Numbered from the stretch's first letter, positions 37,365 through 48,166 are shown. The stretch: 64,000 nt of DNA from Poecilobothrus nobilitatus (GCA_947095535.1 OX352774.1:210912965-210976964); one strand, 5' to 3'. Notes: generated by a model not told the origin, from the sequence alone. Program-made: numbers and translations.

Positions 37365-37577
37365 GGGGCTTCGGTAGCCTAGTGGGTAGGCGTGTGGCGT
37401 ATTAACCAAAAGAGTGTGGGTTCGATCCCTACACAGGTCGCAAGTGTTTTTTTCTTTACATACTCCCCTTACGACCATATTAATAGTATAAAAACCTATA
37501 ATGGCCTTAGTAACCGATGGTTCAATAATATTGCATTACATTTATGTATGCAATATTAATATAAATAAATAAATAAA
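37365..37577 (+). mobile_element. SINE family A, intact copy with 12-bp duplication
   Basis: A tRNA-derived short retroposon of 213 bp. Box A (TAGCCTAGTGGGTAGGCG, 37375-37392) and box B (GGTTCGATCCC, 37419-37429) form an internal Pol III promoter. The body continues with CATACTCCCCTTACGACC, CCTATAATGGCCTTAGTAAC and GATGGTTCAATAATATTGC. It ends in an AAAT repeat tail. The identical 12-mers TATATTAAAGCA at 37353-37364 and 37578-37589 are the target duplication, so this insertion is relatively young. It relies on a LINE reverse transcriptase; the partner is unknown. Confidence 0.9.
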
Positions 37578-37599
37578 TATATTAAAGCATATGAAAGAG

Positions 37600-37775
37600 A
37601 GTCTTTGATGGCCGAGTAGGTAAGCATTGGTATATTAATCGAAAAAGAGCGGTAACAAATTCTGCACAGTTCTTTTTATTAGAAAAAAAATTTCTGAAAA
37701 GTGATTTTTCTTAATAAATTTTCCTTTTAACCTATAACTTTAGTTGTTAATGGTTTAAAATAATATTGCATTGTC
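37600..37775 (+). mobile_element. SINE family A-like, older copy
   Basis: Directly downstream of the intact copy. The head TTGATGGCCGAGTAGGTAAGC is a good box A; box B is worn (GGTAACAAATTCTGC). The end TTAGTTGTTAATGGTTTAAA and AATAATATTGCATT is the family A 3' end with changes. The middle differs, so it may be an older subfamily. The two SINEs in tandem reflect insertion beside an earlier one. Confidence 0.6.
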
Positions 37776-38982
37776 ATATAAGTGATTTTTAAATATATAT
37801 ATACATTTTAAATATATTTTAATCGTAAAATGTATAATAATAAGCATTGTACTTTATAATATTAAAAACTGTTTATGAACTTTTGTTCTTAATAGTTTTA
37901 AAAGATCAATAAAAAATATATAAAATTATTAAAAAGTATACTCTTAGTCATACTTAAAATCTTCGAAATAAAAGTTAATTTCATTGAAAAGTTTCTCAAT
38001 TATAAAAGTTCATTGAATACAAAAACAAAACAAGATGTCGAATCAAAAAAAGTAGAAAAGATAAATTACATAAATTGTACTATCTATTAATTTATAAATT
38101 AACAACTTTTATTTAAAAATATATGTAATTTATTATTTTTGATTATCAATAAATTAAGAATAATTTCCAAAAAAAAAAATATTTGAATTATCAATAATAA
38201 TTAAAGTACATAATTTATGATTTAAACGACCATATGATTACACATTTGATTATAAATTGTGTTTTTTTCTTCACATAATTAATCAGAAATTTTGACAAAC
38301 ATTTAAAACATAAATCAATAAATAAACAAATTATTAAACAATAATAGAAATGCCAAAAAGAAAAAAAACAACGCAAAAATACATCTAAGTATAAACAATT
38401 TTGATTTTAGCTAATTGGAAATATAATATGTATAATATTATATGTATTTGTATATGTACGTATATACAGTGTTGTGGCAAAATGTTTGCAACATATGTTG
38501 TATGCCTGCCTATGTACAAAAAAAATTAAGGAAGTGCAAATAAAATAACAATTACCATACTAATTTTTGAATGTTATATCGTAACAGATTATTTCTTCAT
38601 ATTCCATAACCCCATACCGAACAGTACATCCAAACCAAAGATCTCAATAAGGTTTAGTTATTAAGAGAGAATGATTAAGAATACGAGTGCCATTCTAATT
38701 GATGCATTTCTAAATTTATTATAAAGTTGGTACCTTGCCAGATTAGCAACTAGTTATTGTCGCAAAATAAAAAAATAAAAGTAAACAAAAACATAAACTA
38801 ATTATTTCTAACTAATCATTACAAGGTAAACAACTAAGTATGGATGTATATCTTTTTACTTAGAATGATTAACAAATTAAAAACACATTATGCCATTCAA
38901 TCCTTTTTATTTATATTTTTAAAATTCTGATGACAAAATAAGATTATACTTTATACTAAAAAAAATTTTTATAATATACGAG
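37776..38982. other. A/T-rich DNA, no gene seen
   Basis: CAGTGTTGTGGCAAAATG at about 38467 looks like a Tc1-type terminus but has no partner. A moderately less A/T-rich stretch at 38590-38765 is not recognised. Confidence 0.5.
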
Positions 38983-38994
38983 TATGTACTTAAA

Positions 38995-39421
38995 TGATCC
39001 AGCTAATGGTGTAGTGGTTAAGACACCGGTCTTTCATACGAAAGGTCTTGGGTTCAAACCCCAGCTGGGTCATATAAATTAATAAAAAATAATAGTTATA
39101 GATTTTTCTTATAATATATAATTAGTAGAATATAATTAAATTAAAAATAAAGTATAATATATCGTATAAATTATAATTAATATCATATTGTAATAGCTAT
39201 ATAATAAAATAATAATAAAACCATAATTCTTGTATAAGATAATAGATGGCGTAGAATTAAAAGAAACGTTTTTCTTGTACAATAGCTACAGGCGAGTAAT
39301 CAACAGCTTAGTGAAATTAATGATTCACGAAACTGAAGCTTAGTCAAATATGAATAATAAATGACTTAGTGAATGCCCTATACTCCTCCTTGAAGTGGCA
39401 AGGAAAAAAAAAAAGAAAAAA
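38995..39421 (+). mobile_element. SINE family B, intact copy with 12-bp duplication
   Basis: A 427-bp tRNA-derived retroposon. Box A TGGTGTAGTGGTTAAG lies at 39007-39022 and box B GGTTCAAACCC at 39051-39061. The head closes with CAGCTGGGTCA, pairing with GATCCAGCT at its start like an acceptor stem. The long A/T body is followed by a conserved 3' part (GTAATCAACAGCTTAGTG to GAATGCCCTATACTCC) and an A-rich tail. TATGTACTTAAA at 38983-38994 and 39422-39433 is a perfect target duplication. The tail shares nothing with family A, so the two use different tails and perhaps different LINE partners. Confidence 0.9.
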
Positions 39422-39433
39422 TATGTACTTAAA

Positions 39434-42096
39434 CGAAGTAAAAATTTAATATAGAAACTTAATACTGTGATAACTTATTGGAAAATATTAAAGTTCAATT
39501 ACAAAAAAAATACTTTAGAAACACTAAATAAATAAGAAACAAAAATTAAAAATTAATTTTTAATTAATGCTATTAGAAATAAAATAAAAAAATAAATTTC
39601 ATTGCAAAAATTTTGCACAATACTGTATTTATATGCAACTTTCGTATCATATAAAATATATACATATATACATATATGTTGTTACATATGAAAAATATTA
39701 AAATTACAGAAAAACAAAACAAAATAAAAATAATCACGTTTTTCATGTAGATTTCGAAAAGCTTCTAGTAGTGTCTCGACAAACGCCTATAGCGTGATTT
39801 ATATACACTAATTTCATATTAACGAATCTTTTATGTATGCGTTATATTTATATTTATTACTTATACAAAAATTTTCCTCTGTTAAACTTAAAGCCATGTA
39901 AATACATATATGATTTAAATTAATTCATGATTGTGTCCGGTGAATTTTTCAGTGGATTTTTACTGGAATTATGAAAGATGAAAAGATTTAACATGATGTA
40001 AAAAAAACATGATATAAAATACGTTCAAAATTATTCAAAAAAAAAACAATCAGGGTAAGTGCAATTGGTTACCGGATATATAAACATAAAAGAGCAGTTA
40101 TGATGTATATAAATTCCGTCTATAACACATTAACGAAAAAAATAAAAAATCTTCTAAAATAACTTAAAAGGACGTTTGTTATACCATTGTCTGTTTTTCG
40201 GACTAAATTTTAAATAAATAATAGTTTTTGAATTATGCAAGTGGTGTTCGTAATTTATTATCTTAAAATTAATTTAAAATTTTTCGCCGTGAAAATGTTT
40301 GTTTGATTTTGTTAATAAATTGAGAGATTTTTAATTAAGACAAATTACATATTGACAAAAATGAAAAATAAAAGAAAAAAAATAAGTAGGTACGTATTAC
40401 ATAAAATATTATTTATTCTGTTCCCTATTTAAAATCATTTACATTTTTTACCAGTGTACCAAAGATATCTATCAATAACTAACCTCTTCTTTCTGTACAG
40501 GGAAAAGTAGAAATAAACATTTAATTAGACAAAATAATTTTTCGAAAATTTTATGATTAAATTTGAATACACATGTAAACGCAAATACTTTTCCATATAT
40601 CTATTCCATATACACATTTACACTTAAATAAAAAATATAAATAAACAATAACTACATGTAACACAAATATAACTAATTAAAAAAAGAAAAACGGCATGCT
40701 TCCAGCTCGCGACTAAACTTTATCATTTTAGTTTTTCTCTTTTTTTGCTACTACTTTAATTTTAATTCGACTAAAGATTAAATATAATAAAAAAAAAAAG
40801 AAAAAAAAAACAATAATATTATAAAATAAAAAATAAATAAATAAATAAAAATAACGAAAAAACCTCAATGACATTTCAACCTTAAACTATTTAGTTGTGG
40901 AGTGGAATCGAAAAAAAAAAGCTCAGCAAAAAATAAATGTATATATATATGTGTATATATTATGTATATATATATGAATATGTATATATAATATAATAAA
41001 AAAAAAAAAAGTTGCAGAACAACAATTAACTAAAATTAAGTGACCGATTTTATTGAAAAAATATTCACGGTGTAAATAGTATAGATTCTATTCCGATAAT
41101 ATTATTTTAAATTTTTGTAGTTTTTAAGACAAATTTAATTGAATTTTCTATTTATTTATTATAAATATCTCTACTATTTTAAATGATTGATACTTATTTA
41201 TAAATTTATTTGGAGAATCGTGTTGACTTTAACATAATTTAAATCTATACATCTTTTTTATACGCAAATACCGTTGATATAAGTTTAGTAAAAAATAAAA
41301 GTTAGAATAAAGGAGAAACTTAATATTTAATTAAGAAAATTAAAGATTGAAAAAAGTCTAAGAAAAACGTGCCATTTTAGTTAGTAGAATTTGTTAGCTA
41401 AACGTGCATTAAAAACTTTTGATATATACATATATACGATTTATAAGCAAGTGTTCAAACATTTTTCATTATTGTGATATTCATATGTATGTATATGGTT
41501 GAATTTTTATTCTGTATAGAAAAAAATATTACTTAATATTACCTATATATGACATAATTTTAAACTAATATTCTACAAATGAACGTGCTCTACATATATA
41601 ATGTGAGGTATGCTAAATAAAATTTAAATTTAGATCTAGAAAATGCTGAAAAAACTAAACAAAATAAATAAACAAACATATGCTATATAAAAACGTAACG
41701 AAAAAACAAAAAAAAATAAAATTTTTTAATAATGAATCTAGTTTAAAAAAATCAATAACTTAATAAAATATTTAAAAAATGAAAAAGTTATTGCACTTTA
41801 TTTATATACAAAGATAAAAATGATTCATCGTAGTATTCCATCATTAGATGCATACCACCCAAAAACGTTATAAAACAAAATTAAATTACAATAAACAGAA
41901 AATAAAAAACATATAGAAAATCACATTTCCCCCGACTAAATTAGAAAACATCTAACAAAAAATTACACTAAATAAAAAATGAACAAAAAAAATTTAGATC
42001 ATTTTTTTTTTTTTAATTAAGAATCATAGCCTAAAAATATGCAATACACATATACATGTTATATAATACCTACCTATTTATATTCAAAAGAAAAAA
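39434..42096. other. A/T-rich DNA, no gene seen
   Basis: Simple repeats (AAAT run near 40840, TATA runs near 40940-41000) and homopolymers only. Confidence 0.6.
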
Positions 42097-42335
42097 GGGG
42101 CCTCCATGGTCTAGTAGTTAAGCACGTGGCTTATTAACCGAGGGAGTGCGGGTTCAAATTCTGCACTGGTAGCAAGTTTTATTAATTGAAAACAAATCCT
42201 CCTTGGTAGCAACCAAATATAGCGTAAATATAAAATATATACAAACAAAATAAATAATTTAGTGTATAATTTAATAATAGTATTCAGACCTATAATGGTC
42301 TTAGTAGCCGATGGTTTTGTAATATTGCAATATCC
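42097..42335 (+). mobile_element. SINE family A, diverged copy
   Basis: Box A TGGTCTAGTAGTTAAGC and box B GGTTCAAATTC (42151-42161) are recognisable. The body ends CCTATAATGGTCTTAGTAGC, GATGGTTTTGTAATATTGC as in the other copies. It shares the middle segment CCAAATATAGCGTAAATATA with the promoter-deleted copy at 10.96 kb, a segment the intact 37.37 kb copy lacks, so two length variants exist. No clear target duplication. Confidence 0.8.
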
Positions 42336-43323
42336 TTATTTCACTTTATTATTCATTTCGTATTCTTTTATATATTACATTTTATAAATGATAGCAGTAC
42401 ATAATTAAAAAGAAATTTTAAAAGAAAACTAAAAATTTAAAACACGTAAACAATTCCGTAAAAAACAAAAAAAAAAATTAATAAATAAAAAAAATTGAAA
42501 TGAAAAATAGAAGTCAAAATAAAGTAAAAATTAATTATATACATACATATATATTATTGTTAATAAATGAAATTCGCAGTATATTTTATAAGCAAAGCAA
42601 ACTTCAAATTCTGTTACACATACATAAACATACACACATAATAATAACGTTAAAAAAATGTTTTTTTTTTTTTCATTTTGTGTAAATAGCACACAAGAGA
42701 GGAAATGAAGTTTATAGGTGAATTTTTAAGATTTACAGTATAGAAAAAAATAGTAAGCAAAAATATTTAAAAAAAAAATTATAGGAAAAAATAAAATAAA
42801 CATACACACAAATTCTTAACATTATAGACATTACGAAAAAAATAAAAACATTACAACAACACAGAAAAATTGAGAAAAAAGAGAAAATCGAAAATCTCTG
42901 TAAAAAAAAAAGTAAAGAAAAAGATACAATTTCCAAAACAACAAAAAAAAAATTAAAATTAAGTACCTATAAGCAAAATAAAATGAAGAATTCAGATAAT
43001 GAACATTGAACATTGTAGTTGTAAGTTATAATGACATTTTTATGAAATGGATATTTTTTGCTTTTCTTTTTTGTTTTTGTTAATTTTTATTTATTTATTT
43101 AAATCCTGGATCAAAATTGAATAATTAAAATAAAGTAAATACAACTTTAAAAACAAAAAAAAAAGTTTAATATAAAGATAATTTTAAAATGAAGGGAGTT
43201 GTGATTTATTTAGATTAAAAATATTTATGATAATTTGTTTCTCTATGAATTTTTATTTTAAGATTATAAACTATGATTTTAAAATGTTTACAATAAATGT
43301 TTTGCATAATATGTATTTATACA
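42336..43323. other. A/T-rich DNA, no gene seen
   Basis: The open frames at 42500-42685 (plus), 42733-42936 and 42831-43013 (minus) are low-complexity K/F-rich translations of homopolymers. Confidence 0.6.
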
Positions 43324-43325
43324 TA

Positions 43326-44210
43326 AAGGGTTTTCCAATTTGAGTGATATGATTTCTTTTCAAAAAAAAACACACTAATTGTTAAGGAAATTCAAATGTT
43401 TTTTATTTAATGTGAAGTACAATCGATACAATTAAGTTCTGAATAAAACGTCATTGAAATGGCCTACACGATTTCTTTTGCAGGAACGAATTCGATGAAC
43501 CTAATTTTCGAGCACTTTTTCCACTAAATCAAGTCGTATGTCATAAATAGCACGTTCAATATTGACTTCTAAAGCTTGAAGAGTCTGGTTTATTGCTAAA
43601 GACCAATGACTTCAAATAACCCCACAATAAATAGTCTAATGGTGTTAAATCATAACTTCTTGGAGGCCATTAAATGTCACAATTTCTTGAAATAATCGAA
43701 TCTCCAAACTTTTCTCGCAATAATTCGGTTGTTGCACATGCTGTGTGGCACGTAGCTCCGTCTTGTTGGAACCAACTTCTTCCAATTTCGGCCATAAAAA
43801 GTTGGTTATCATCGACCTATACCGCGCTCTCAGCTTCATTTCAAAAGAAGTACGGACCGATTATTCCACCAGACCAAAAACCACACCAAACTGTCAATTT
43901 AGGTGAATGTAATGATTCTTCATGAATAATTTGTGGATTTTCTTCGCACCAGAATCGACAATTTTGTTTATTTACCGCACCACTCAGATGAAAGTGAGCC
44001 TCATCGGAGAAGATGATTTTCTTAAAAAAATTGAATAATTTGTAAATGTTGAAATTGAATAATTTGTAAACGTTATTCTTGCGTATATCTCTCCATGATG
44101 AAATTGTAAACATTACTGAATACAATGAAAAAAGAAAAAACAGATCATGACATACTACAAATAGCCGAAATGTCACTTAGAAATCATATCACTCAAATTG
44201 TAAAACCGTA
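43326..44210 (-). mobile_element. Tc1/mariner-type element, internally deleted
   Basis: An 885-bp element with inverted ends (AAGGGTTTTCCAATTTGAGT at the left; the right end read inward has CGGTTTTACAATTTGAGTG) that match over about 30 bp into GATATGATTTCT. TA flanks both sides (43324-43325, 44211-44212). The ends are related to, but distinct from, those of the 48.49 kb element, so these are sister families. It lacks roughly the first half of a transposase, which explains its shorter length. Confidence 0.85.
43432..44040 (-). pseudogene. Transposase relic, C-terminal catalytic half
   Basis: The minus-strand pieces read IIFSDEAHFHLSG, VNKQNCRFWCEENP, LTVWCGFWSGGIIGPYFF, RYRSMITNFLWPKLEEV, WFQQDGATCHTA and SYDLTPLDYLLWG, and end HFNDVLFRT before TAA at 43432-43434. 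These are the motifs of an IS630/Tc1/mariner transposase with all three catalytic aspartates present (the second codon at 43760-43762). Stops after PYFF and before WPPRS plus at least two frameshifts kill it. The N-terminal DNA-binding region is missing. Upstream, a short KLFNF-type duplication marks the deletion edge. Confidence 0.85.
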
Positions 44211-44291
44211 TACATACATATAATAACAATGTATGTTCAATAACAAGTGCTTAATTATAAATTATGGATTTCTCTTTTCTGGGGCCGGATC

Positions 44292-44674
44292 CCGCAACGG
44301 TGCAAATAAGAAAATTTCACAGTTCTTGTGCAAACTTTTAGTTTGTACTGATTGTTAATTCCGCGAGAGTGCGAGTTTGCACGGTGCAAAGTTTTTTCAC
44401 CAAGTATTTCTCGGTGCAAATGTAAATGAGAATGCAAACGAGAAAGACAGTATTTTTATTATTTATAAAAAAAAATGGAAAATTATATAGTTTATATAGT
44501 TTAGTATTATAACATTAAATTGTTTTGTGTACATTTTATATTTTGTATTGAAATGATAGTCAGCGCTGTTTATTATTCATTCAGCATTTCAGTTTTCATT
44601 CACGCCTGCGGAATTGAAATAATGGTGCAAATGGAAACTGTTAGTGAGAATGAAAAAAGTTTGCACTGTTGCGG
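44292..44674. mobile_element. MITE-like element rich in GTGCAAA motifs
   Basis: The terminal repeats CCGCAACGGTGCAAA (44292-44306) and CCGCAACAGTGCAAA (inverted, 44660-44674) match at 14 of 15 bases. Inside, GTGCAAA or TTTGCAC occurs many times, including a near-perfect palindrome TTTGCACGGTGCAAA at 44376-44390 and GGTGCAAATG in both halves. Repeated subterminal motifs are typical transposase-binding arrays, for example in hAT-type elements. No target duplication is visible. The 60-codon minus frame across the left half is an accident. Confidence 0.65.
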
Positions 44675-45130
44675 AGTATAATACTAAGTATAATACTTAT
44701 TATATTATTAGTATATATACGTATATATGTGTATGGGAAAAATTAGTTTTGATATGAAAAAAATTAAATATTAGTTTGCAAGTGAATGAAAGCTATAGCA
44801 CATTTTATTTTTGTCAAGAACTAGATTGTTGTATAACGAAAAAATAGTAATTTATATTTTACTTATATCTCTTGCGTATTGTGTATGCTTATAAAACGTA
44901 TTACTTGCCGTAATAGGGGAAAAATCGAGACAAGAAAATGTACGTTAAAAAAAATTATAAATTAAAAACTAAACAAATAAAATATGAAATTTAAGGATAA
45001 ATTTTATGACTTGATCCTTTTTTAGCCCGATCCATTTATGAAACATATCTTATACACGGAAATGCTTTTTGCAATAAACTAAATAAGTATGTACATGTAT
45101 TTAAAATTTATTTTATTTTTTTTATTACAG
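44675..45130. other. A/T-rich DNA upstream of the candidate exon
   Basis: Contains a possible 5' untranslated exon at about 45027-45085, between CCTTTTTTAG and GTATGT. The implied intron to 45130 would be only about 45 bp, which is short for flies, so this is weak. A 13-codon open frame lies inside it. No TATA/initiator pair was convincing. Confidence 0.35.
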
Positions 45131-45239
45131 ATTAGAATCATTTATAAAATGCATACCAACCCTACCCACCTATTGATAGCCGTAGTTTTATTTATTTATT
45201 TTTTTCCAAAACTCAATGTATCCATATATGAAGATACAG
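45131..45239 (+). CDS. First coding exon of an unidentified secreted or membrane protein
   Basis: The acceptor is a run of T/A pyrimidine-rich sequence ending TTATTACAG at 45130. An 18-base leader follows, then ATG at 45149 in the context ATAAAATG, as favoured in flies. Thirty codons and one base follow up to the donor CAG/GTAACA (cut after 45239), giving a phase 1 intron. The peptide starts MHTNPTH, has the hydrophobic core LLIAVVLFIYFF, and continues PKLNVSIYEDT, which is a classic signal peptide. The exon is clearly less A/T-rich than its flanks and uses ACC, CAC and GCC codons. I do not recognise the protein. The acceptor implies an upstream non-coding exon. It is the only host exon I would defend here; no homology search was possible. 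Confidence 0.6.
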
Positions 45240-47167
45240 GTAACAAAACTTAAAAATATTGTAATTAAGTAACTAAAATTAAAATTAAAAACGATCAATT
45301 GTATATTCGCCTATTTTTATTCAAATTATATAAATTTCTGCTTACAAAATTTACTAAAAGCAATGCTTAACTTTTTAATATTTACTATGAAGTTTTACGG
45401 TTCGAAAAATTCATTTTATAATTTGTTAATTTGTCCAAATAAATTAGAAACATTACCAAAGTCCTTGAAAATTTCAAATTAACTTGTGGTATACTTAAGT
45501 TTACAAAAAAAAAAAAAAATTTGTTTTCCCCTATTTTGTACCTTAAGTTAGTTATTTATGAAAAAACAGTAGAAACAAAAGAAAAACATAATACGAAAAT
45601 ATTAATTTTTCATATTATATTTTCATTATAGCAATAAATAAAGTTATGTGTGTACATCAAACGTCAAAGTGTAATACACATATCGTTATAAAAGATAATC
45701 ATCATCAATTAGGTACTTTAATACATTACATAGTTTAGGTACAAATTATTGATTAAAATTAATGGGGATTGATAGAAAACAGCTAACGATGATAAAGGAG
45801 GCAAAAATGTATACAGCATTGCTTATGTTATATATACATTTATATATATATAACTATATATATAAACAATAAATACAAAATTCTATTAAAAAGAACGATG
45901 TTAATATAAAAAAAAACAAAAACATACGCAATCTTTCATACATAACATATTATTTCCTATCAAAAAGGATGTCTGTGTGACCATTAGATACTATTAAAGG
46001 TAAATTATGTACAATAAAACCCGTGTTATACAATTAAATATAATATATCTGAACACAGAAGGCGTTTTAGTTATGATATTATGATACATGCTATAATACA
46101 TGGAAGAAAAAAATATAAAACAAATAAATAAAGAAAAAATTCTACTAATCAGTTTTAACAATTTCTTTCTTATTAATTAGTCAAATTGTTTCAAAAGTAT
46201 TTTGAATTGTGGGGACATTATTTGAAAATACGGTTGGAAATCTACCCATCGCAAATATTGTGATCGGTAAACAATTTTTGTTTTGTTTGTAATATTTAAT
46301 TTTATTAAAAGATCATGCCAAACACACGATTTATTAAACGTTTACAGAATTGCAGAATCTTCATACGGAAAATAAATGATTCTTAGTTCTTAGTGATGGG
46401 GAAGGTATTAGAAAAAAGTTGTTCACGAATATAAATATTAAATAAATTAAATTACCTAATAAACTAATTATTTAATTACTTTTTTCCTTTAATTTATCAA
46501 TGTTTTAAAACCATAAACTTAAAGTTCCGTGTATGACATTAAAAAAACCGTGGAATAAATCAGTTAATGAATTAAATTAAAAAGGGACACAAACATTGAA
46601 TTCCAAATCAATCCAATTGAATCTGATTATTTTATGTCTTTTTTTTCTCCATTTTTTATTTTTTTTTACAATTTGGCGCACAATAATTTGATAAGAAATA
46701 AAAACTGATAAGAGACAGATTATATCGACCTTGAACTTTTATTTGTAAAGTTTAATCGAAAAAAATTTTTTTCTTGGATTTTATTTATTTTTGTATTTTA
46801 TAAATAAACTAACAACATTTTCTAAGCCCTTTTTACCGATTGCATATATACCGCATATATGAATGTATAAAGTAGGTATTGTTTTTTATGATGTGGATTA
46901 TTTTACAGTATATTTTTTTAGTGGCTCCATGAATTTACGTCTAAAAACAAAAATACATAATTATAAAACTGGTCAACAATTTTAAAACACTTTTTTTAAA
47001 TAATCTGATTAAAAAACATACTTTTACATAAAATTTTACTTTACATACATAGATAGATACTTTTACATTATTTTTTATTTTTAAATTTATAAATACTTAA
47101 GCTGAATAGTTTTATTTATGAAGATAAATTCAATGATTGTCAGTTTTTATAATTTTCAACATTATAG
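45240..47167. other. Presumed intron following the signal-peptide exon
   Basis: A/T-rich. Two further acceptor-like sites occur: TTAATTAG at 46180, then 26 open codons in the frame continuing the exon before TGA at 46261, with only a poor donor; and GTTTACAG near 46346 with ten open codons. Neither is strong enough to annotate as an exon. Confidence 0.4.
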
Positions 47168-47283
47168 AAAGTGAAAACTTTATTGAAAATTTCTGCAAAA
47201 CGACTGCGAAAATTGCCGGAAATAGAGACCTTTTTTCATATAAAAATTGGTTCAAAAAATTTAAATTCCATAAAAAATTTTGA
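47168..47283 (+). CDS. Candidate terminal exon, phase-compatible
   Basis: The stretch begins right after TTTTCAACATTATAG, a plausible acceptor, and is less A/T-rich than its surroundings. Joined in phase 1 to the 45.13 kb exon, the frame has 37 further codons to TGA at 47281-47283. It starts with an acidic part (SENFIENFC) and ends in a basic aromatic part (NWFKKFKFHKKF). The product would be about 68 residues, secreted. Against this, a second frame (KVKTLLKISAKRLRKL...) stays open to 47362, and K/F-rich translations are expected by chance here. Treat as a hypothesis. Confidence 0.22.
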
Positions 47284-47567
47284 GGCGATAATTTTTGGAG
47301 GTTTAATTCGCGAAGCTTATTTTTATTACTTTATTAAATTATTTAGAACTAGTATTCTATAACTTATTCTTAATCCAGTTGTGTGATATGATAGTTATAT
47401 ACATATTGCTTGTTTCTTGATACATTGTCCAGACACCATGGGTATTTAAAAAATAATTAAAAAATCATATATAGAAAATAGTGCAACACAGTATATATAT
47501 ATAAAAAAATTTTAAATGTTTAAATAAAAAAGATTTGAGGTATATAATTTTTGGCTATTTCAAATAA

Positions 47568-48166
47568 TGGCAAGTGCTTGTATGCAAGAGAGCCAAAAAA
47601 ATAAGACCCTTCTAGAAAAGCCTGAAAGACAAAATGCCTTTAGACAAAATCCCCTACGACAAAACTTTAAGTCAAAGTACCCTATATGAAATCCCAATAT
47701 GACAAAATACCCTACGACGAAACCTATTTGAAAAAGTTAACAATCCTTTTCTAAAATTTTTGTATTAAACATAAAAATAAATTTTAAATACCCTGATTTT
47801 GAATGCAACTCTTGAATCCCTTCGAATTCACAATTTCGTATAACTATATACATATATGTTAATATTCTCTGAAAGACGTAAAACTATGATTTTGTAACAA
47901 ATTATAAAGTCCCTCTTAACTAACATATAATAAAGAAACCCCCGCTAAACAAACTATTGAAACGTGATTTTTTTATGAATCCAACTCTTACATAAAACTT
48001 AAAAATCAAACATTCTTCTTAAATGTCTTAGATAGGACTTTCTTAAATCAATTAGATGGGTTTTTTTTGTCCATAAGAGATTTTATACAGCTTCTTTTGT
48101 CGTAGGAATTTTTTTTTATACTATAATATAGGGAATTTTTAAAAAGAGTCAAACATACAACTGCCA
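47568..48166. mobile_element. Foldback-like locus 3 with 15-bp unit arms
   Basis: Left arm: seven near-15-bp units at 47628-47730, best copies GACAAAATCCCCTAC (47643-47657) and GACAAAATACCCTAC (47701-47715). Right arm, inverted: 15-bp units at 48057-48071, 48072-48086, 48087-48101 and a partial 48102-48116, reading GACAAAAGAAGCTGT and GTCGTAGG (inverse) on the other strand. Outer edges TGGCA...TTGTATG and CATACAACTGCCA (48154-48166) look like short inverted ends. The interior has ACCCTGATTTTGAATGCAACT, similar to a segment beside locus 2. No target duplication was found. Confidence 0.65.

Noticed and set aside
37365..37440. Genuine tRNA gene
   Set aside because: The cloverleaf is incomplete and the sequence continues into a SINE body with target duplication; same for 39.0 kb.
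38467..38490. Tc1-type terminus CAGTGTTGTGGCAAAATG
   Set aside because: No inverted partner found within several kilobases.
44255..44437. 60-codon minus-strand frame in less A/T-rich DNA
   Set aside because: Lies across the GTGCAAA-rich MITE and merely translates its repeats.
46181..46263. Second coding exon continuing the 45.13 kb frame
   Set aside because: Good acceptor and 26 open codons, but the only donor before the stop (ATT/GTGATC) is poor; kept only as a remark.
47284..47362. Longer alternative frame of the 47.17 kb candidate exon
   Set aside because: It needs a phase 0 join, which the 45.13 kb exon does not provide, and becomes F/Y/I-rich low complexity.
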